The notes beneath the pieces were generated by a model. It worked only from the letters and a program-made list of their open reading frames with translations, was not told the DNA's origin and did no database searches. From Blepharisma stoltei (Eukaryota; Ciliophora; Heterotrichea; Heterotrichida; Blepharismidae): 64,000 bases of DNA. A program made the translations under genes and the position numbers. Location of the stretch: the NCBI GenBank assembly GCA_914767885.1, contig CAJZBQ010000029.1, forward strand, positions 434,001-498,000, written 5' to 3'. The stretch's first letter is position 1, and the number at the start of each line of letters is the position of its first letter. Shown one piece after another: positions 1 through 11,796 of this stretch.

Positions 1-984
1 GCTCATACACCTTTATAGATTTCTTTATCGAGCAAAATGTATTGGACTATTGAACGAGCAAAACAGAGTCTCTCAAAGAGATGAGCTCAATCTCCATATC
101 AGAAAGTGCTAAAAAGTGACATGTCAAAAAATGGTGACAAGTGTTAAAAAAAGTTGACAAGTAAACGCGCCAATTTTTAAAATGGCTTTATTATTAAAAT
201 AAGATATGAACTTTAAAATTTGAAACTGCAAAAGGGGACTTACCGAGCGAACAGTTGCATAGGTCTCCAAGTGCCATAACTCTAGTTAGTATATCATGCA
301 AAAACTCCAGTAGGATTTTGACTTAAGCGATTATAAAGATGGAGTCCATTATTGAAGAAATTGCATATGAACTTTAAAATTTGAAAATGCAAAGGGAGGA
401 CTTACCGAGGCAACCACTCAATAGATCCCTAAGAATTAGTGCTTCAGCTAGCATATCGCGTAAAAACTCCAGTAGGGATTTGACTTATGATAGTTTTCAA
501 GATGGTGCCTATTGTGGAGAAGCAGGACTTGTAGTTGGAAAATTGGAATCGCAATGGGGGAACTTACCGAGGCAACCACTCAATAGGTCCCTAAGAACTA
601 GTGCTTCAGCTAGCATATCGCGTAAAAACTCCAGTAGGATTTAGACTTTAGCGATTATAAAGATGGAGCTCATTATAGAAGAATTTGCTCATGAACTCTC
701 AAAATTGAAAATATTAAATAAATAGCCTCATATTAATTTGCGATTATTATCTTCAGTCTAATTGGGTATCTTAAATTTTAATTATTTTAATAATAAAGCC
801 ATTTTAAAAAATTTGCGCGCTTACTTGTCAACTTTTTTCAGACTTGTCACCATTTTTTGACATGCCCACTTTTTAGCACTTCCTGATATAGATATCCAGC
901 ACGTTCCTTTAATAGATTCTTTCTTGGTCGTTGTACTTTCTATTACATTTTGCTCGATAAATAAATCTATATCGGTGCATGAGC
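1..984. mobile_element. Long-TIR element with internal direct repeats
   Basis: The first ~190 bases are repeated in inverted orientation at about 780-984 (shared landmarks: GAGCAAAATGTA against TACATTTTGCTC-like sequence, and AAAATGGCTTTATTA against its complement). The left end coincides with the window edge, so the left target site is not visible. Between the arms, three direct repeats of about 165 bp start near 207, 367 and 535, each with CTTACCGAG and a stretch that would translate as LPRQPLNRSLR. The element abuts the 5'-truncated Kelch-like fragment that begins right of it, so it probably inserted into that gene. No transposase is seen. Confidence 0.65.
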
Positions 985-1005
985 TATATTAGTTACGGGG
1001 TATGA

Positions 1006-1355
1006 TACCAAAGACACTTTTGTATTAGATTTTTTAATTTTTTCATTCTCTTGGCTTTATTTTAAATTAGAACTACATAGAACAAAAATTTTTGCAAATC
1101 AGAAAGTGAGGCTTATTAATCGATTTTTCTGGAAAAATATTCCAAAGCGATAAAAATAATATTTTTAATTGGAATATCATTGGAAAAACACATGGATATA
1201 AAGTATCTTATAAGAACTGCTGATATTTTTCTTTAGGCTCAAAGCTTTTAAAATTTGATTTGGCTAAAAAGGCTATCAATGACACGATGTTGAAAGTATC
1301 ACATAGAGTTCATGAGATTGGAGAAGAGCTGTCACATTCTAAAGTATTTATTTAA
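1006..1355 (+). pseudogene. 3' fragment of a Kelch-like gene
   Basis: The translation resembles the C-terminal third of the intact family member at 10987-11796: a TFVLDF-like strand, then LCKSESEAYLIDFSGKI, then the terminal block with KFDLAKKAINDT. The 5' part is missing where the long-TIR element at 1-984 ends, and a frame change lies near 1100. It ends at a TAA. The same 3' module recurs at 3050-3193 and 8805-8940, so this tail has been copied or recombined several times. Probably non-functional unless the left element is precisely excised. Confidence 0.6.
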
Positions 1356-1594
1356 TTTTTATAGCTAAAACATAATGGTTTCAATCGGAAAATAGTATAA
1401 TTAAAATTTAAAGCATTTTAAATATTTTTGATGTTGAAAAAATAATAATGGAATTTTACTAAAGTCTAAATTTTGAATAGATTGAAGCATTAGATGCCTA
1501 ACAAATAGCCTTTAAATGAGGCAAATTGTTAAAAAAATCATTTTCCTGTATAATTTCATAAATTTAAAAATAAAAATTATTTAATAAATAAATA

Positions 1595-2425
1595 ATGAAA
1601 CTTTTGGATAATTTGCTCTGAGACGATCAGGAAGTTGAAAGCTCTGATTTTTGTTGAATTCGTAGTGATAAAAAATTTGATCTTGATGAAATTAATCTTG
1701 AAACCATGAAAAAAGCATCTTATGGAATTTCTTCTCCTACAGATCATAATGAAATAAACACTTGCATATGCTCTTTGCCTGGAAACAAATCATTTTGCTA
1801 TAGAGGCCATTCCAGATTTGCCAATCATTATGGCATTGCTTTTATAATTGATGAAGATAATAAAATCCAAATCCTCCCTTCAAAGCTGTCAACTTTTGGA
1901 TATTGCGCAACCTATTACAACAATTTTGTTTATATGTTTGGGGAGTCTTCTCTATATCGATATAATTTGATTAAACAAAAATGGAAAAATCTAGGAAATA
2001 AATGCACCTTAGGTAATTACTGCTCTTGTATATCATTAAATGGCAAGATTTTTGTTGCCTTATATGATCATATACATACATTTATATTTGACTTATGGAC
2101 TTTTTCTTATTCGTCATGTCCTCTTAGGCTAGAGCAAGATTGCACAAAGATTCTTTGCAAATATAACAATGTAGCTTACTTAATTGATTTTTCTGGTGCA
2201 ATATGGGAAAGCGATAAAAACTATCTTTATATATGAAACATTATAGGTCATTGTGAGCCTCTATATTTTCAAACTTATTCGATTCAAGTATTTTATAAAA
2301 ATTCTTGGTATTTCAACATTGATTCGATGATTATGAAATTTAATTTGGATAAAAAAACTGTTAGTAAAACTAGTGGAAGTATTTCATATGCATATGAATC
2401 TCGTGGAATAAGGAATATCCTATAG
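1595..2425 (+). CDS. Kelch-like repeat protein, family A member 1
   Basis: About 276 codons from the ATG at 1595; TGA must be read as Trp at several places (LLWDDQE near the start, then FCWIRS). The start lies in the same MK(L/I)L(D/E)NL context as in paralogues at 5145, 9212 and 10987. Repeated blocks with GYCATYYNNFVYMFGE and VALYD...FIFDLWTFSYS resemble beta-propeller (Kelch-type) blades; family assignment is by motif only. Compared with 5145-5981 there is a one-base loss in the last ~10 codons (CTCGTGG against CTCGTTGG elsewhere), so the C-terminus is shifted to RNIL and ends at TAG. Otherwise intact. Function is unknown; Kelch-type propellers usually bind other proteins. Confidence 0.7.
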
Positions 2426-2562
2426 AATAATCATAGTTTAAGGATAAAATTAATTTCTTTTAGATTTTTACAAGATTACAGTATTATAAAAAATTTTCCA
2501 TGGCTTACACAAATACTTAGCCTAATTTCATAAATTTAAAAATAAAAATTATTTAACAAATA

Positions 2563-3193
2563 ATGAAAATATTGGATAATTTGCTCTGAGACGATCAAGA
2601 AGTTGAGAGTTCTAATTTTTGATGAATTCGTAGTGATAGAAAATTGGATCTTGAAGAAATTAATCTTGAAACCATGGAAAAAACATCTTATGAAATTTCT
2701 ACTCCTAAAGATTATAAAGCATTATACACTTGCATATGCTCTTTGCCTGGAAACAAATCATTTTGCTATAGAGGCTTTTGAAATGATTCCAAACATAATG
2801 GCATTGCTTATATCATTGATGAAAATCGTAAAATCCGAATCCTTCCTACAAAAATGTTAAATTTTGGATATTGCGCAACCTGTTAGGTAATTTACTGCTC
2901 TTGCATATCATTAAATGGCATGATTTTAGTTGCATTATTTGATTATATAGATATATTTATATTTGACTTATGGACTTTTTCTTATTCTTCATGTACTCTT
3001 ATGATAGAGCAAGATTGCACAAAAATTCTTTGCAAATATAACAATGTAGCTTACTTATAAGAACTGCTGATATTTTTCTTTAGTCTCAAAACTTTTAAAA
3101 TTTGATTTGGATAAAAAGACCATCAATGACATGATTTTGAATATACCACATAAGATTGGAGAAGAGCTGCCATATTCTAAAGCATTTATTTAA
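2563..3193 (+). pseudogene. Kelch-like family A member 2, internally deleted
   Basis: Starts with MKILDNLLWDDQE at an ATG in the conserved context and follows the family to FGYCAT. It then lacks about 100 bases (the segment that encodes the YMFGE...Y-N-L-I-K blade in 1595-2425) and resumes at the TYCSC-ISLNG block after a frame break. Near 3055 it switches abruptly to the tail module also present at 1200-1355. This is a deletion plus recombination product, not an IES interruption, because coding sequence is missing. Confidence 0.65.
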
Positions 3194-3293
3194 TTTTTAT
3201 AGCTAAAATATTATGATTTCAATAGGGAAATAGTATGATTAAAATTTAAAATATTTTAATATGCTTTATTAGGATATAGAAATATAATTTAAA

Positions 3294-4979
3294 TGGCGCT
3301 ATAAGGAGTATTTTCTGGATGAACCAGCAGGTCTAAGGTATTTGAGGTCTTATGCAAGATGCACAGAAACAAAATGGGGCATGCTGCATTGATACAGGAA
3401 GAGATGATACAAGAGATCTTCAGTGCAAGCTTAGTTGATGAAGGATGAATTAATGCATGATGTGCTGGCACAGAGCACTGTAGACAAGTGGCATTGATAC
3501 AAGAAAATGAAATGATAAAAGAATTGACAGTGCAAGATGATTCAATACAAATTGTGCTGGCACAGAACGAAGATTGCATGTGATGTACTAATAAGGGTGA
3601 AGCTGTAAGAGTGGCAACTATGCAAGGTATCATTCTGCAAAATGATATTAAGATAAGGTTTAACCTAGATTTCCTTATAAAGGTTTGGCTAATAGTGATA
3701 TGTTAAGTTGTTATTGTGGAATGATCTTAGCAATTAATGCAATTATGAAGCAATATATATAATGAAAATTGAAAACTGCTTTATGAAATGGGACTTATTT
3801 ATTTATCATGCTATAGATATGCAAGTTAGTATGGAAATGGTCATGAACATTTGATATTGATATTTTGTCTTGGCATGCACTGTTTGACTATAAGTGTAAT
3901 TCTTTGAATTCAAGACATAAGTCATAAATTATATTACATTCTATGTAAACTCGATTAATTTCATATACATGAAATTGTTTGAATGCTTAGGAAAAGCACA
4001 TCATGAAGCTCACTATGTTTCACTTGTTTTATGATTTATGGTTCAAAATGTAAACAAGAGTTGAAAAGTGAAATATAAAATTTCATATGAAAACAAAATT
4101 TAGCATGCTAAAATTATTTCGTGCGCCAAATTGATGCTCAAATATAAGTTTAGTTTGCTAAAAATGTTTGACATGTGAGTTTTTATTTTCACGTGTCAAA
4201 ATAATTTGCAATTCTGATCGGGATTCCATATTTAGTAAACAGATTTTCATGGTTTTTAACATTTTGGTAATTTATTATTTTATGTATGCTCAGCAGATCA
4301 CATGGGCTCTATTAACGATGCAATCACATGCAACAAATTTTCATAATAATCTTATTTCTGCAAGCACTTGCACAATCAATTATTATTATCTCATACTTTT
4401 CTAATAGATCAATGCCCTAAAATTAATATAAGCATCACAAATATACTTTTAATATCACATTTGAAAGCATTCAATAGTGCATTATATGATCTGTAGGACT
4501 ACCAAATTTTTTACCAATATTCAGCTGAAATCAATATCAAAGCCATCGTTAAAATCGATTACATTGCATCTTTTTGACAGAAAAAGAAGCAACCGGCATT
4601 TCTCCATAAACGAATACTATAACACTGTTCTATCATATCAGACAAGTGTTTAATACAATAAATGTTCAAATACCGCGAAACAATAAGACAACAGCAAATT
4701 ATTCAAATTTTCGAAAACTGAAGCAATAAGAAGCAATTTTAGATGTATTACAACTCAATTAAGCATTACCAAGTATCTATCCACTGTTAGATGAGCTTAA
4801 CATAAATACTTCATCCTGCCTCAACTAAGTTTGCACTGAAGATCTCTTGTATCACCTCTATCTGTATCAATGCAGTCTGCCCCATTTTACTTCGGTGCAT
4901 CTTGCACGAGATCTCAAATTCCTTGGACCTATCGGCTTATCCAGAAAACACGCCTTATAGCGCTATTTAAAGTAAATTG
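3294..4979. mobile_element. Long inverted-repeat element, about 1.7 kb
   Basis: About 155 bp at 3294-3450 is repeated inverted at about 4815-4979 with ~85-90 percent agreement by eye; both outer ends read GCGCTATAAGG inward. Flanks on both sides carry ATTTAAA, which would suit a target duplication of about 8 bp, but the word is near-palindromic so this is weak. The interior is AT-rich with two direct copies of TGTGCTGGCACAGA (3463 and 3551) and no convincing long reading frame. Termini of this length with an 8-bp duplication would fit a non-autonomous hAT-like or foldback element; class not proven. Confidence 0.6.
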
Positions 4980-5144
4980 CTATAGCTTATATTGCAGCTA
5001 TGCGAGCGTAATCTGTTGAAATTTTTTTAACTAAATTTAACATTAAAGTCTGCATTTGAATAGATTGAAATATTAGATGCCTAAAAAATAGCCTTTAAAT
5101 GAGATAAATTATGTCTAATCTCATAAAATTAAAAATAATAAATA

Positions 5145-5981
5145 ATGAAACTTTTGGATAATTTGCTCAGAAACGATCAAGAAGTTGAAAGTTCTAATTT
5201 TCGTTGAATTCGTAGTGATAAAAAATTGGATCTTGAAGAAATTAATCTTGAAACCATGGAAAAAGCATCTTATGGAATTTCTTCCCCTACAGATTATAAT
5301 GCATTAAACACTTGCATATGCTCTTTGCCTGGAAACAAATCATTTTGCTATAGAGGCTATTTCAACTATTCCAATCATAATGGCATTGCTTTTATAATTG
5401 ATGAAGATCATAAAATCCAAATCCTTCCTTCAGAAATGTCAACTGTTGGATATTGCGCAACCTATTACAACAATTTTGTCTATATGTTTGGGGATTCTTC
5501 TCTATGTCGATATAATTTGATTAAACGACGATGGGAAAAGCTAGTAAATAAATGTACCTCAGGTAATTGCTGCTCTTGTACATCATTAAATGGCATGATT
5601 TTTGTTGCCTTATATGATTATGCATATGCGTTTATATTTGACTTATGGACGTTTTCTTATTCCTTATGCAATCTTGAGCTAGAACAAGATTGCATAAAAA
5701 TTATTTGCAAATATGACAATGTAGCTTACTTAATTGACTTTTCTGGTCTAATATGGGAAAGTGATGAAAACGATCTTTATATATGAAACATTATTGGTCC
5801 TTGCAACCCTTTATATTTTTATACTTATTCGATTAAAGTATTTTATAAAAATTCTTGGTATTTCAATATGGATTCGGTGATTATGAAATTTAATTTGGAT
5901 AAAAAAACTGTTAGTAAAACTAGTGGAAGTATTTCATATGAGTATGGATCTAGTTGGAATAAGGAATATCCTATAGGATAA
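5145..5981 (+). CDS. Kelch-like repeat protein, family A member 3 (intact)
   Basis: A complete 278-residue frame from ATG at 5145 to TAA at 5979-5981, with TGA read as Trp in the N-terminal FRWIRS block and near YIWNIIGP. It is the best reference for the plus-strand family: short N-terminal acidic region, then propeller-like blocks with SLPGNKSFCYRG, GIAFIIDEDHKIQILP, GYCATYYNNFVYMFGD, FIFDLWTFSYS and AYLIDFSGLIWESD, and the tail KEYPIG. No signal peptide or membrane span, so probably cytosolic. Upstream about 100 bp is shared with the other members, suggesting tandem duplication. Function unknown. Confidence 0.78.
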
Positions 5982-6498
5982 TCATAGTTTAAGTATAAAA
6001 TTAATTTCTTTTCTTTAAGATTTTTACAAGATTGTAGTATTATAGAAAAATTTCCATTGTTTAGCACGAACCCTACCCTACGATAGCTTTATTTGACTTA
6101 TATTGTTTTAATCTATTGCATTTTAGCCTATTTTTTCACTTATTTTTTTGCCTATTTATTTACCCATTTTTTTGGATAATGAAAAATTCAAATGTCATTT
6201 AGTTAAATAGGCATAAAAATCTTGAATTTTATCTAAAAAATATATTGCAGACTTCCCATTTTTGTTATCCAGCAATTTTATGAGTCAAAAGAGACTAATT
6301 TACGCCTTTTTATAGAAATAAGCCTTTCTATTATATATTCAGCTATATATAAAGTGGAAAAGCTTAAATAAACGAGGCTTTTTTTTGCTTGCCACAAGAA
6401 TCAATCCAATCTTGATTGAGCTGCATTAACAGCCACAATATCTAATAAGCTAATTTTTTATTTTTCTATTCTGATTATTAGGAAATTTTTTTTGCTCA

Positions 6499-6832
6499 TT
6501 GCCCCCCTCCGTGAGTGAACAAAAAAATTTTGTTCACTCACGATGGGGGGTTAATTTTTTTTTTTAAAAATTTATTTACGAAATTTAAAAAAATCCTAAT
6601 TCGCATAAATTGGGAAGCAAATATTAATTTAATTTATAAAATTTATGTTTTAAAAAGCAATTCGTTTTAAAATTAAACAGAATTAGCTCTAGATTTCATT
6701 ATACTAAATTATCATTTATATATCAAAAATTTTTTCCATAAAAAATTTTTGTTCACTCACGGAGGGTGGGTTTTTGGGCAAAAAATAGCGATTTTTTTCT
6801 AATGGTTTTGTTCACTCACGGAGGGGGGGGAG
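6499..6832. mobile_element. CTCC/GGAG MITE, copy 1
   Basis: Flanked by TCA on both sides (6496-6498 and 6833-6835), a TNA-type 3-bp target duplication. The left end is CCCCCCTCCGTGAGTGAAC followed by its own inverted copy (hairpin end); the right end has GTTCACTCACGGAGG followed by a G run and GAG. The interior carries the family signature: AATTAGCTCTAGATTTC, TTATATATCAAAA and GGCAAAAAATAGCGA. No coding capacity. Intergenic. Confidence 0.8.
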
Positions 6833-6835
6833 TCA

Positions 6836-8065
6836 GGCAGATATTTGCATATTTATAGCTGAAGTTTAATTTTTGTAAAGCTAATTACTGCCTTGTGCTT
6901 TTTAATTACTTACTATTCCATTTGAAATTTACTCATGTTTCTACATTTCAATTTAGAGTATATTAGTGTGCACCTACCATCGAAGCACCATGCGCTTTGT
7001 CTTCAAATTTGCAATGAATTTACATCAGATAGAGCACATTGTGCATCATACAGCTTGGTGCATCAGCAATTTAGAGCTTGTGAGTGCACCCATCATCTTG
7101 CATAATACTCTTTTTATCTAAATTCGTAATGAAATCACATTATAGATGCAGCTCACATTATGCATCATCAAACTCCGCACAATAGTTTTTTATATTGGAT
7201 ATTTTCAAAGATGCAACTGCGTCGCACTGTAGCCTGCATAAATGTTATGCATGATGAATAATTATTTAAAAGATGCAACTGTATTGCACCTGCATGAATA
7301 GAGGGGGACTAATTTTAACAATATATTAGTATAAATTTTAACTTAAACTTGATGATTGCTATCGCATCACGTAATTCATCATAAATTATTTACTTATGAG
7401 TTATGATGTCAAGCATACTCTAGTTTCTAAGGCCTTCACCTTGCTTTGATTTCATCTAGCATGCTGCGTTTGGTGAATCATGATGCCTTGATCCAGATTT
7501 ATTAAGAAATGCCTTTACAGTCTGATATTTTTCATTTTTTACAATATTATTTAATATATGTAAATATAATAGGCATAGATTTGATACTAATTGTGAAAGC
7601 TTTGATATGTGCTTGAAAATCTTTGTCCCAGGGCGTGATATTTATATGAATAATGCAGATGTGCAGCCTCTTTTTAAAATGCACAAATTTTGATTACTTT
7701 TAATGCTATATTGACAAATGCAAACCATAATACCTTTTTTTTTCATGTAGGCAAAGGCATTCATATTTGGTGCAATTTAGGTCACAGCTGTATTTCTACT
7801 TGTAAATACCAAATTTAAATTCTTTTGATCACTGGTGCTGCTTCTGTGAAAGGCAACATTTCTGGAGTTTGATCAGCAAACTCAATATTAGTCTCAGAAA
7901 TTAAAAATATGTTCTTTCAACAGAGAAAGCCATGATGACTTGATTCAGATAAGAATTATTTGTTCAAGACATGATGCATGACAGATGGTGCAACTTCATG
8001 GCAACTCTCAAGTGAAATCCATCAATATTTATATTTCAGCATCAGTTTCAAGCCTGGAAGATGCT
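6836..8065. other. AT-rich intergenic stretch between two MITEs
   Basis: About 1.2 kb without a supported gene. It is richer in CATCAT, GCACC and TGCATC words than its surroundings, with loosely repeated GATGCA-containing phrases near 6960-7280 and 8470-8500. Similar wording occurs in the long inverted-repeat element at 3294-4979, so this may be an old relative, but no clear termini were found. Confidence 0.3.
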
Positions 8066-8068
8066 TAA

Positions 8069-8417
8069 CCTACCCTCCGTGAGTGAACAAAACTATTAGA
8101 AAATCCCTATTTTTTGGCTAAAAACCAGCTCTCTGAGAGTGAACAAAAATTTTTTATGAAAAAAATTTGATATATAAGTGATAATTAGTATAATGAAATC
8201 TCGAGCTAATTCTGTTCAATTTTAAACAAATTGCGTTTAAAAACATAAATTTTATAAATTAAATTAATATTTGCTTCCCAATTTTTGCAAATTAGGATTT
8301 TTTTTAAAATTTGAAAAAAAATATTATCTATAAAATTTATATATAAATTTTTTGTAAAAAAAAATTAACCCCTCCGTGAGTGAACAAAATTTTTTTTTCA
8401 CTCACGTGGGGGGGGAG
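8069..8417. mobile_element. CTCC/GGAG MITE, copy 2
   Basis: Flanked by TAA (8066-8068 and 8418-8420). Opposite orientation to copy 1: a simple end on the left (CCCTCCGTGAGTGAACAAAA, then a second direct copy about 60 bp in) and the hairpin end on the right. The subterminal order and the interior core match the other copies in reverse complement. Non-coding. Confidence 0.75.
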
Positions 8418-8699
8418 TAAGAACTTTTACTTTTTAATATAAATTCATTACAGTTTTTAGAGATATGACTGTATATGTTTTAGTCGAAAGATGCACAATG
8501 TGAGCTGCATCTGTTATTTTACAATTACCAATATTGCCACTGTTGGAACTCAAAATAAAGTAACAACTCCTCCTGCATAAGACTTAAATTTCTTAAAATT
8601 CCAGTTTTACTGATAAATTCTATTTTTATCAGAATAACCAAATTGTAATTTTAATAGTAATTCACACGCTTAGGACTATTCATAGGAAATAAGTATGTA

Positions 8700-8801
8700 A
8701 GTTATATATCAAAATTTTTTTCGATAAAATATTTTTGTTCGCTAACCGACGCAAAAAATAGGGATCTTTCTTGATTTTATTTTCTCACGGAGGAGGGAGA
8801 G
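8700..8801. mobile_element. Decayed CTCC/GGAG MITE end
   Basis: The right half of a MITE copy: TATATATCAAAATTTTTTTC, GTTCGCTAACCGACG, CAAAAAATAGGGATC and a terminal CTCACGGAGGAGGGAGAG followed by TTA. The left end is not recognisable. It directly precedes the Kelch-like tail fragment at 8805. Confidence 0.5.
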
Positions 8802-8804
8802 TTA

Positions 8805-8940
8805 TAAGAACTGCTGATATTTTTTTAGGCCCAAAACTTTTAATTTGGATAAAAGGATCATCAATGACATGATGTTGAATGTACCACATAGAGTTCATGA
8901 GATTGGAGAAGAGCTGTCACATTCTAAAGTATTTATTTAA
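8805..8940 (+). pseudogene. Kelch-like tail fragment
   Basis: Repeats the terminal module seen at 1200-1355 and 3050-3193 (TATAAGAACTGCTGATATTT, then codons for DKRIINDMMLN and HEIGEELSHSKVFI). It begins right at the MITE remnant ending at 8801, with TTA between, so the body of this gene copy has been lost or is separated by the inserted elements. Confidence 0.5.
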
Positions 8941-9211
8941 TTTTTAAAGCTAAAAATATGATGATTTCAATAGAAATAGTATGATTAAACTTTAAATGAT
9001 TTTAAATATTTTTAATATCTTTATTAGTATAGCTATATTGCAGCAGCTATGTGAATATAATTTGTTAAAATTTTTTTAACTAAATTTAATACTAAAGTGT
9101 GCATTTTGAATAGATTGAAACATTAGAAGCCTACAAAATAACCTTTAAATGAGATAAATTATTATTCAGTCTAACTTCATAAATTTAAAAATAAAAATTA
9201 TTTAATAAATA

Positions 9212-10706
9212 ATGAAACTTTTAGATAATTTGCTCAGAAACGATCAAGAAGTTGAAAGTTCTAATTTTCGCTGAATTCGCAGTAATAATGAATTGGATCT
9301 TGATGAAATTAATTTTGAAACCATGGAAAAAACATCTTATGAAATTTCTTCTCCTGAAGATTATAATGCATTATACACTTGCACTTGCTCTTTGCCTGGA
9401 AACAAATCATTTTGCTATAGAGGCTATTCTAGATCTGCCAATCAAAATGGCATTGCTTTTATAATTGATGAAGATCATAAAATCCAAATCCTTCCTTCAG
9501 AAATGTCAACTGTTGGATATTGCGCAACCTATTACAACAATTATGTTTATATGTTTGGGGAGTTTTCTTTTTATCGATATAATTTGACTCAGATGATTAC
9601 TGCTCTTGTATATCATTAAATGGATTGATTTTAGTTGCCTTATATGATTATTCATATATATTTATATTTGACTTATGGATTTTCTCTTATTCCTCATGCA
9701 CTCTTGGGCTGGAGCAAGATAGCGCAAAAATTCTTTGCAAATTTAACAATCTAGCTTACTTAGATTGCTAGGCTCCATCCAGGCTTTAGCCTTGCGTATT
9801 TTTGGGCTTTTTTATTTTTTTTTGGTCTTTTTGGATTTTTGGCCTTTTTGGGTATTTTGGGCCTTTTGGGTGGGTTTTTAGGCTTTTATGGCTTTTATGG
9901 GAATTCGACTTTTTTGACTTTTTTGGCTGTTTTGGCTGTTTTGGCTTTTTTGGCTATTTTGACTTTTTTGGCTTTTGGTCTTCTTACTTTCCACCTTTAC
10001 CCAGTCGATGATCTCTATCTGTACCTGATTGATGGATCTTGTGGCTAGGATCAGCTCTCCACCATCCAGAATCACACCTACCTGTACAGCGAGCCAGATT
10101 CTCAGACACTCCGCAACATCCATTTTTTCTTAAACAGCTTCATCTTCATCATCCCAGGCTTCATCCTCCAACATTTTTATTTGCAAGTCAAGAAATTCTA
10201 TTTCATCCCAAATTTCTTCATCTGAGCAAAATTCATCAGTTTCTGAATCAGTTTCGTCAAAAGGCTTTGACACAACCTCACAATCCTTGATAGAGAGTCA
10301 AGGCAGATTTTTTGTGTTTTTCCTTTCTGTCTCCAATGATTCTCAAAAAAATAAAAAAGTTCTTTGAATAGCGTCAATTTCATAAAAAAAATTTTTTTAT
10401 GAAAAATTAACCTTTTTAATTTATATAGAATTCTTTCGATTTACAATGGAAGAGTTAATTGAGTTTTCTGGTCTAATATGGGAAAGCGATAAAAACAGTC
10501 TTTATAAATGAAACATTATTGGTCCTTGCAACCCTTTATGCTTTCATACTTATCCGATTAAAGTATTTTATAAAAATTCTTGGTATTTCAATATGGATTC
10601 GGTGATTATGAAATTTAATTTGGATAAAAAAGCTGTTAGTAAAACTAGTGGAAGTATTTCGTATGCATATGAATCTCGTTGGAATAAGGAATATCCTATA
10701 GAATAA
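9212..10706 (+). pseudogene. Kelch-like family A member 4, split by a 692-bp insertion
   Basis: Starts with MKLLDNLLRNDQE at 9212 and follows the reference 5145-5981 closely. Two lesions are present. Near 9590 about 37 bases are missing (the block encoding KRRWEKLVNKCTS in the reference), which shifts the frame. At 9763 an element is inserted between the codons for AYL and IEFSGLIWES, flanked by TTA on each side; removing it rejoins the frame exactly. The 3' part runs from 10458 to TAA at 10704-10706 and ends KEYPIE. The deletion cannot be repaired by excision, so the copy is probably a pseudogene. Confidence 0.65.
9763..10454. mobile_element. TTA-flanked 692-bp insertion with a TTTTTGGC minisatellite
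   Basis: Lies between TTA repeats at 9760-9762 and 10455-10457 inside a Kelch-like gene. The left half (about 9790-9990) is a degenerate TTTTTGGC-type minisatellite; the right half is less AT-rich. On the minus strand the right half encodes an acidic stretch (ETDSETDEFCSDEEIWDE) and then, after a TAA, a Met-started frame with VGVILDGGELILATRS that runs into Lys-Ser-Gln repeats made by the minisatellite. I recognise no family. The 3-bp duplication is the same type as that of the CTCC/GGAG MITEs, but the termini differ. Confidence 0.6.
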
Positions 10707-10986
10707 TCTATGCTTTAGTATAAAGTTAATTTCTTTTCTTTTAGATTTTTACAAGATGCAGCATTATGGTAATTTTCCATTGCTTAACACGAATCCTACC
10801 CTACGATAGCTTATTTGGCTTATATTTTCTCATATAAAAGCATCTTTTTCTCATCTCATTTATCATTAATTATTATAAATCAAATAAGCCGATTTTGATA
10901 TCTAAATATTGTTTTAGCCGAGTAATCAGCCAATCTTATATTTCATTAAAATTTAAATATATCTTAATCTTTGTTTATAGTAATAA

Positions 10987-11796
10987 ATGAAAATTTTGGA
11001 AAATCTGTCATTAAATAGCGAAGATATTGAAGTCCAAACATCAAAATTTCGTTGAATTTACAATTATAATGAATATTGTCTTGATGAAGTTAATCTTGAA
11101 ACAATGCAAACTGTTTCCGTTGAAATTTCAGCTCCTATAGATGATAATTGATATACTTGTATATGCTATTTGCCTGGGAATAAGTCTTTTTGCTACAGAG
11201 GTAATACAATGCTAGATCACATATGTGGCATTGCTTTTATAATAGATGAAGATCATAAAATTCAAGTTCTTCCCTCTAAAATTATAACTATTGGATATTG
11301 TGCAACATTTTGCAATAATTATGTTTATATGTTTGGAGAATTTTGTCTTTTTAGATATGATTTGGTTAAAAGAAGATGGGAAAAGATAATAGCAAAACTT
11401 GGCTTAAGTAATTTTTGTACTTGCATTTCTATAAATAATATGATATTAGTTGCATGATTTGACTGTGAGGATATATTTATTTTTGATTTGCGGACTTGCT
11501 CTTTTTCTTCATGCCCTTTAGAGCTTGGACAACATAGCACAAAAGTTCTTTGCAGATCTGAAAATGCGGCTTTTTTAATTGATTTTTCTGGGTTAATAAG
11601 GGAGAGTTCCAAAAATAATTTTTATTCATGAGCGATTATAGGATCTTGTATGACTTTTGATTTTGCAATTTTTTCTGTTAAAGTATTTTATAAAAATTCT
11701 TGGTATTTTAATATAGACAATGCAATTATGAAATTTAATTTGGAGAAAAAGACTGTTAAGAGAACGAATGCGAGCATTTCATATCCTATCGATTAA
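10987..11796 (+). CDS. Kelch-like repeat protein, family A member 5 (intact)
   Basis: A complete 269-residue frame (MKILENLSLNSED ... SISYPID, TAA at 11794-11796) that needs TGA as Trp at five or more positions, for example FRWIY, DNWYTC, VAWFD and YSWAII. It is the most diverged of the plus-strand family (CRSENAAFLIDFSGLI, VKRTNAS) yet has no frame break, which argues that it is under selection. Propeller-like blocks are as in 5145-5981. No signal peptide. It sits about 280 bp after the broken copy 9212-10706 in the same orientation. Function unknown. Confidence 0.75.

Noticed and set aside
9802-10048. Gly/Phe/Leu-rich proteins encoded on the plus strand
   Set aside because: Low-complexity translation of the TTTTTGGC minisatellite in overlapping frames; no conserved start or domain.
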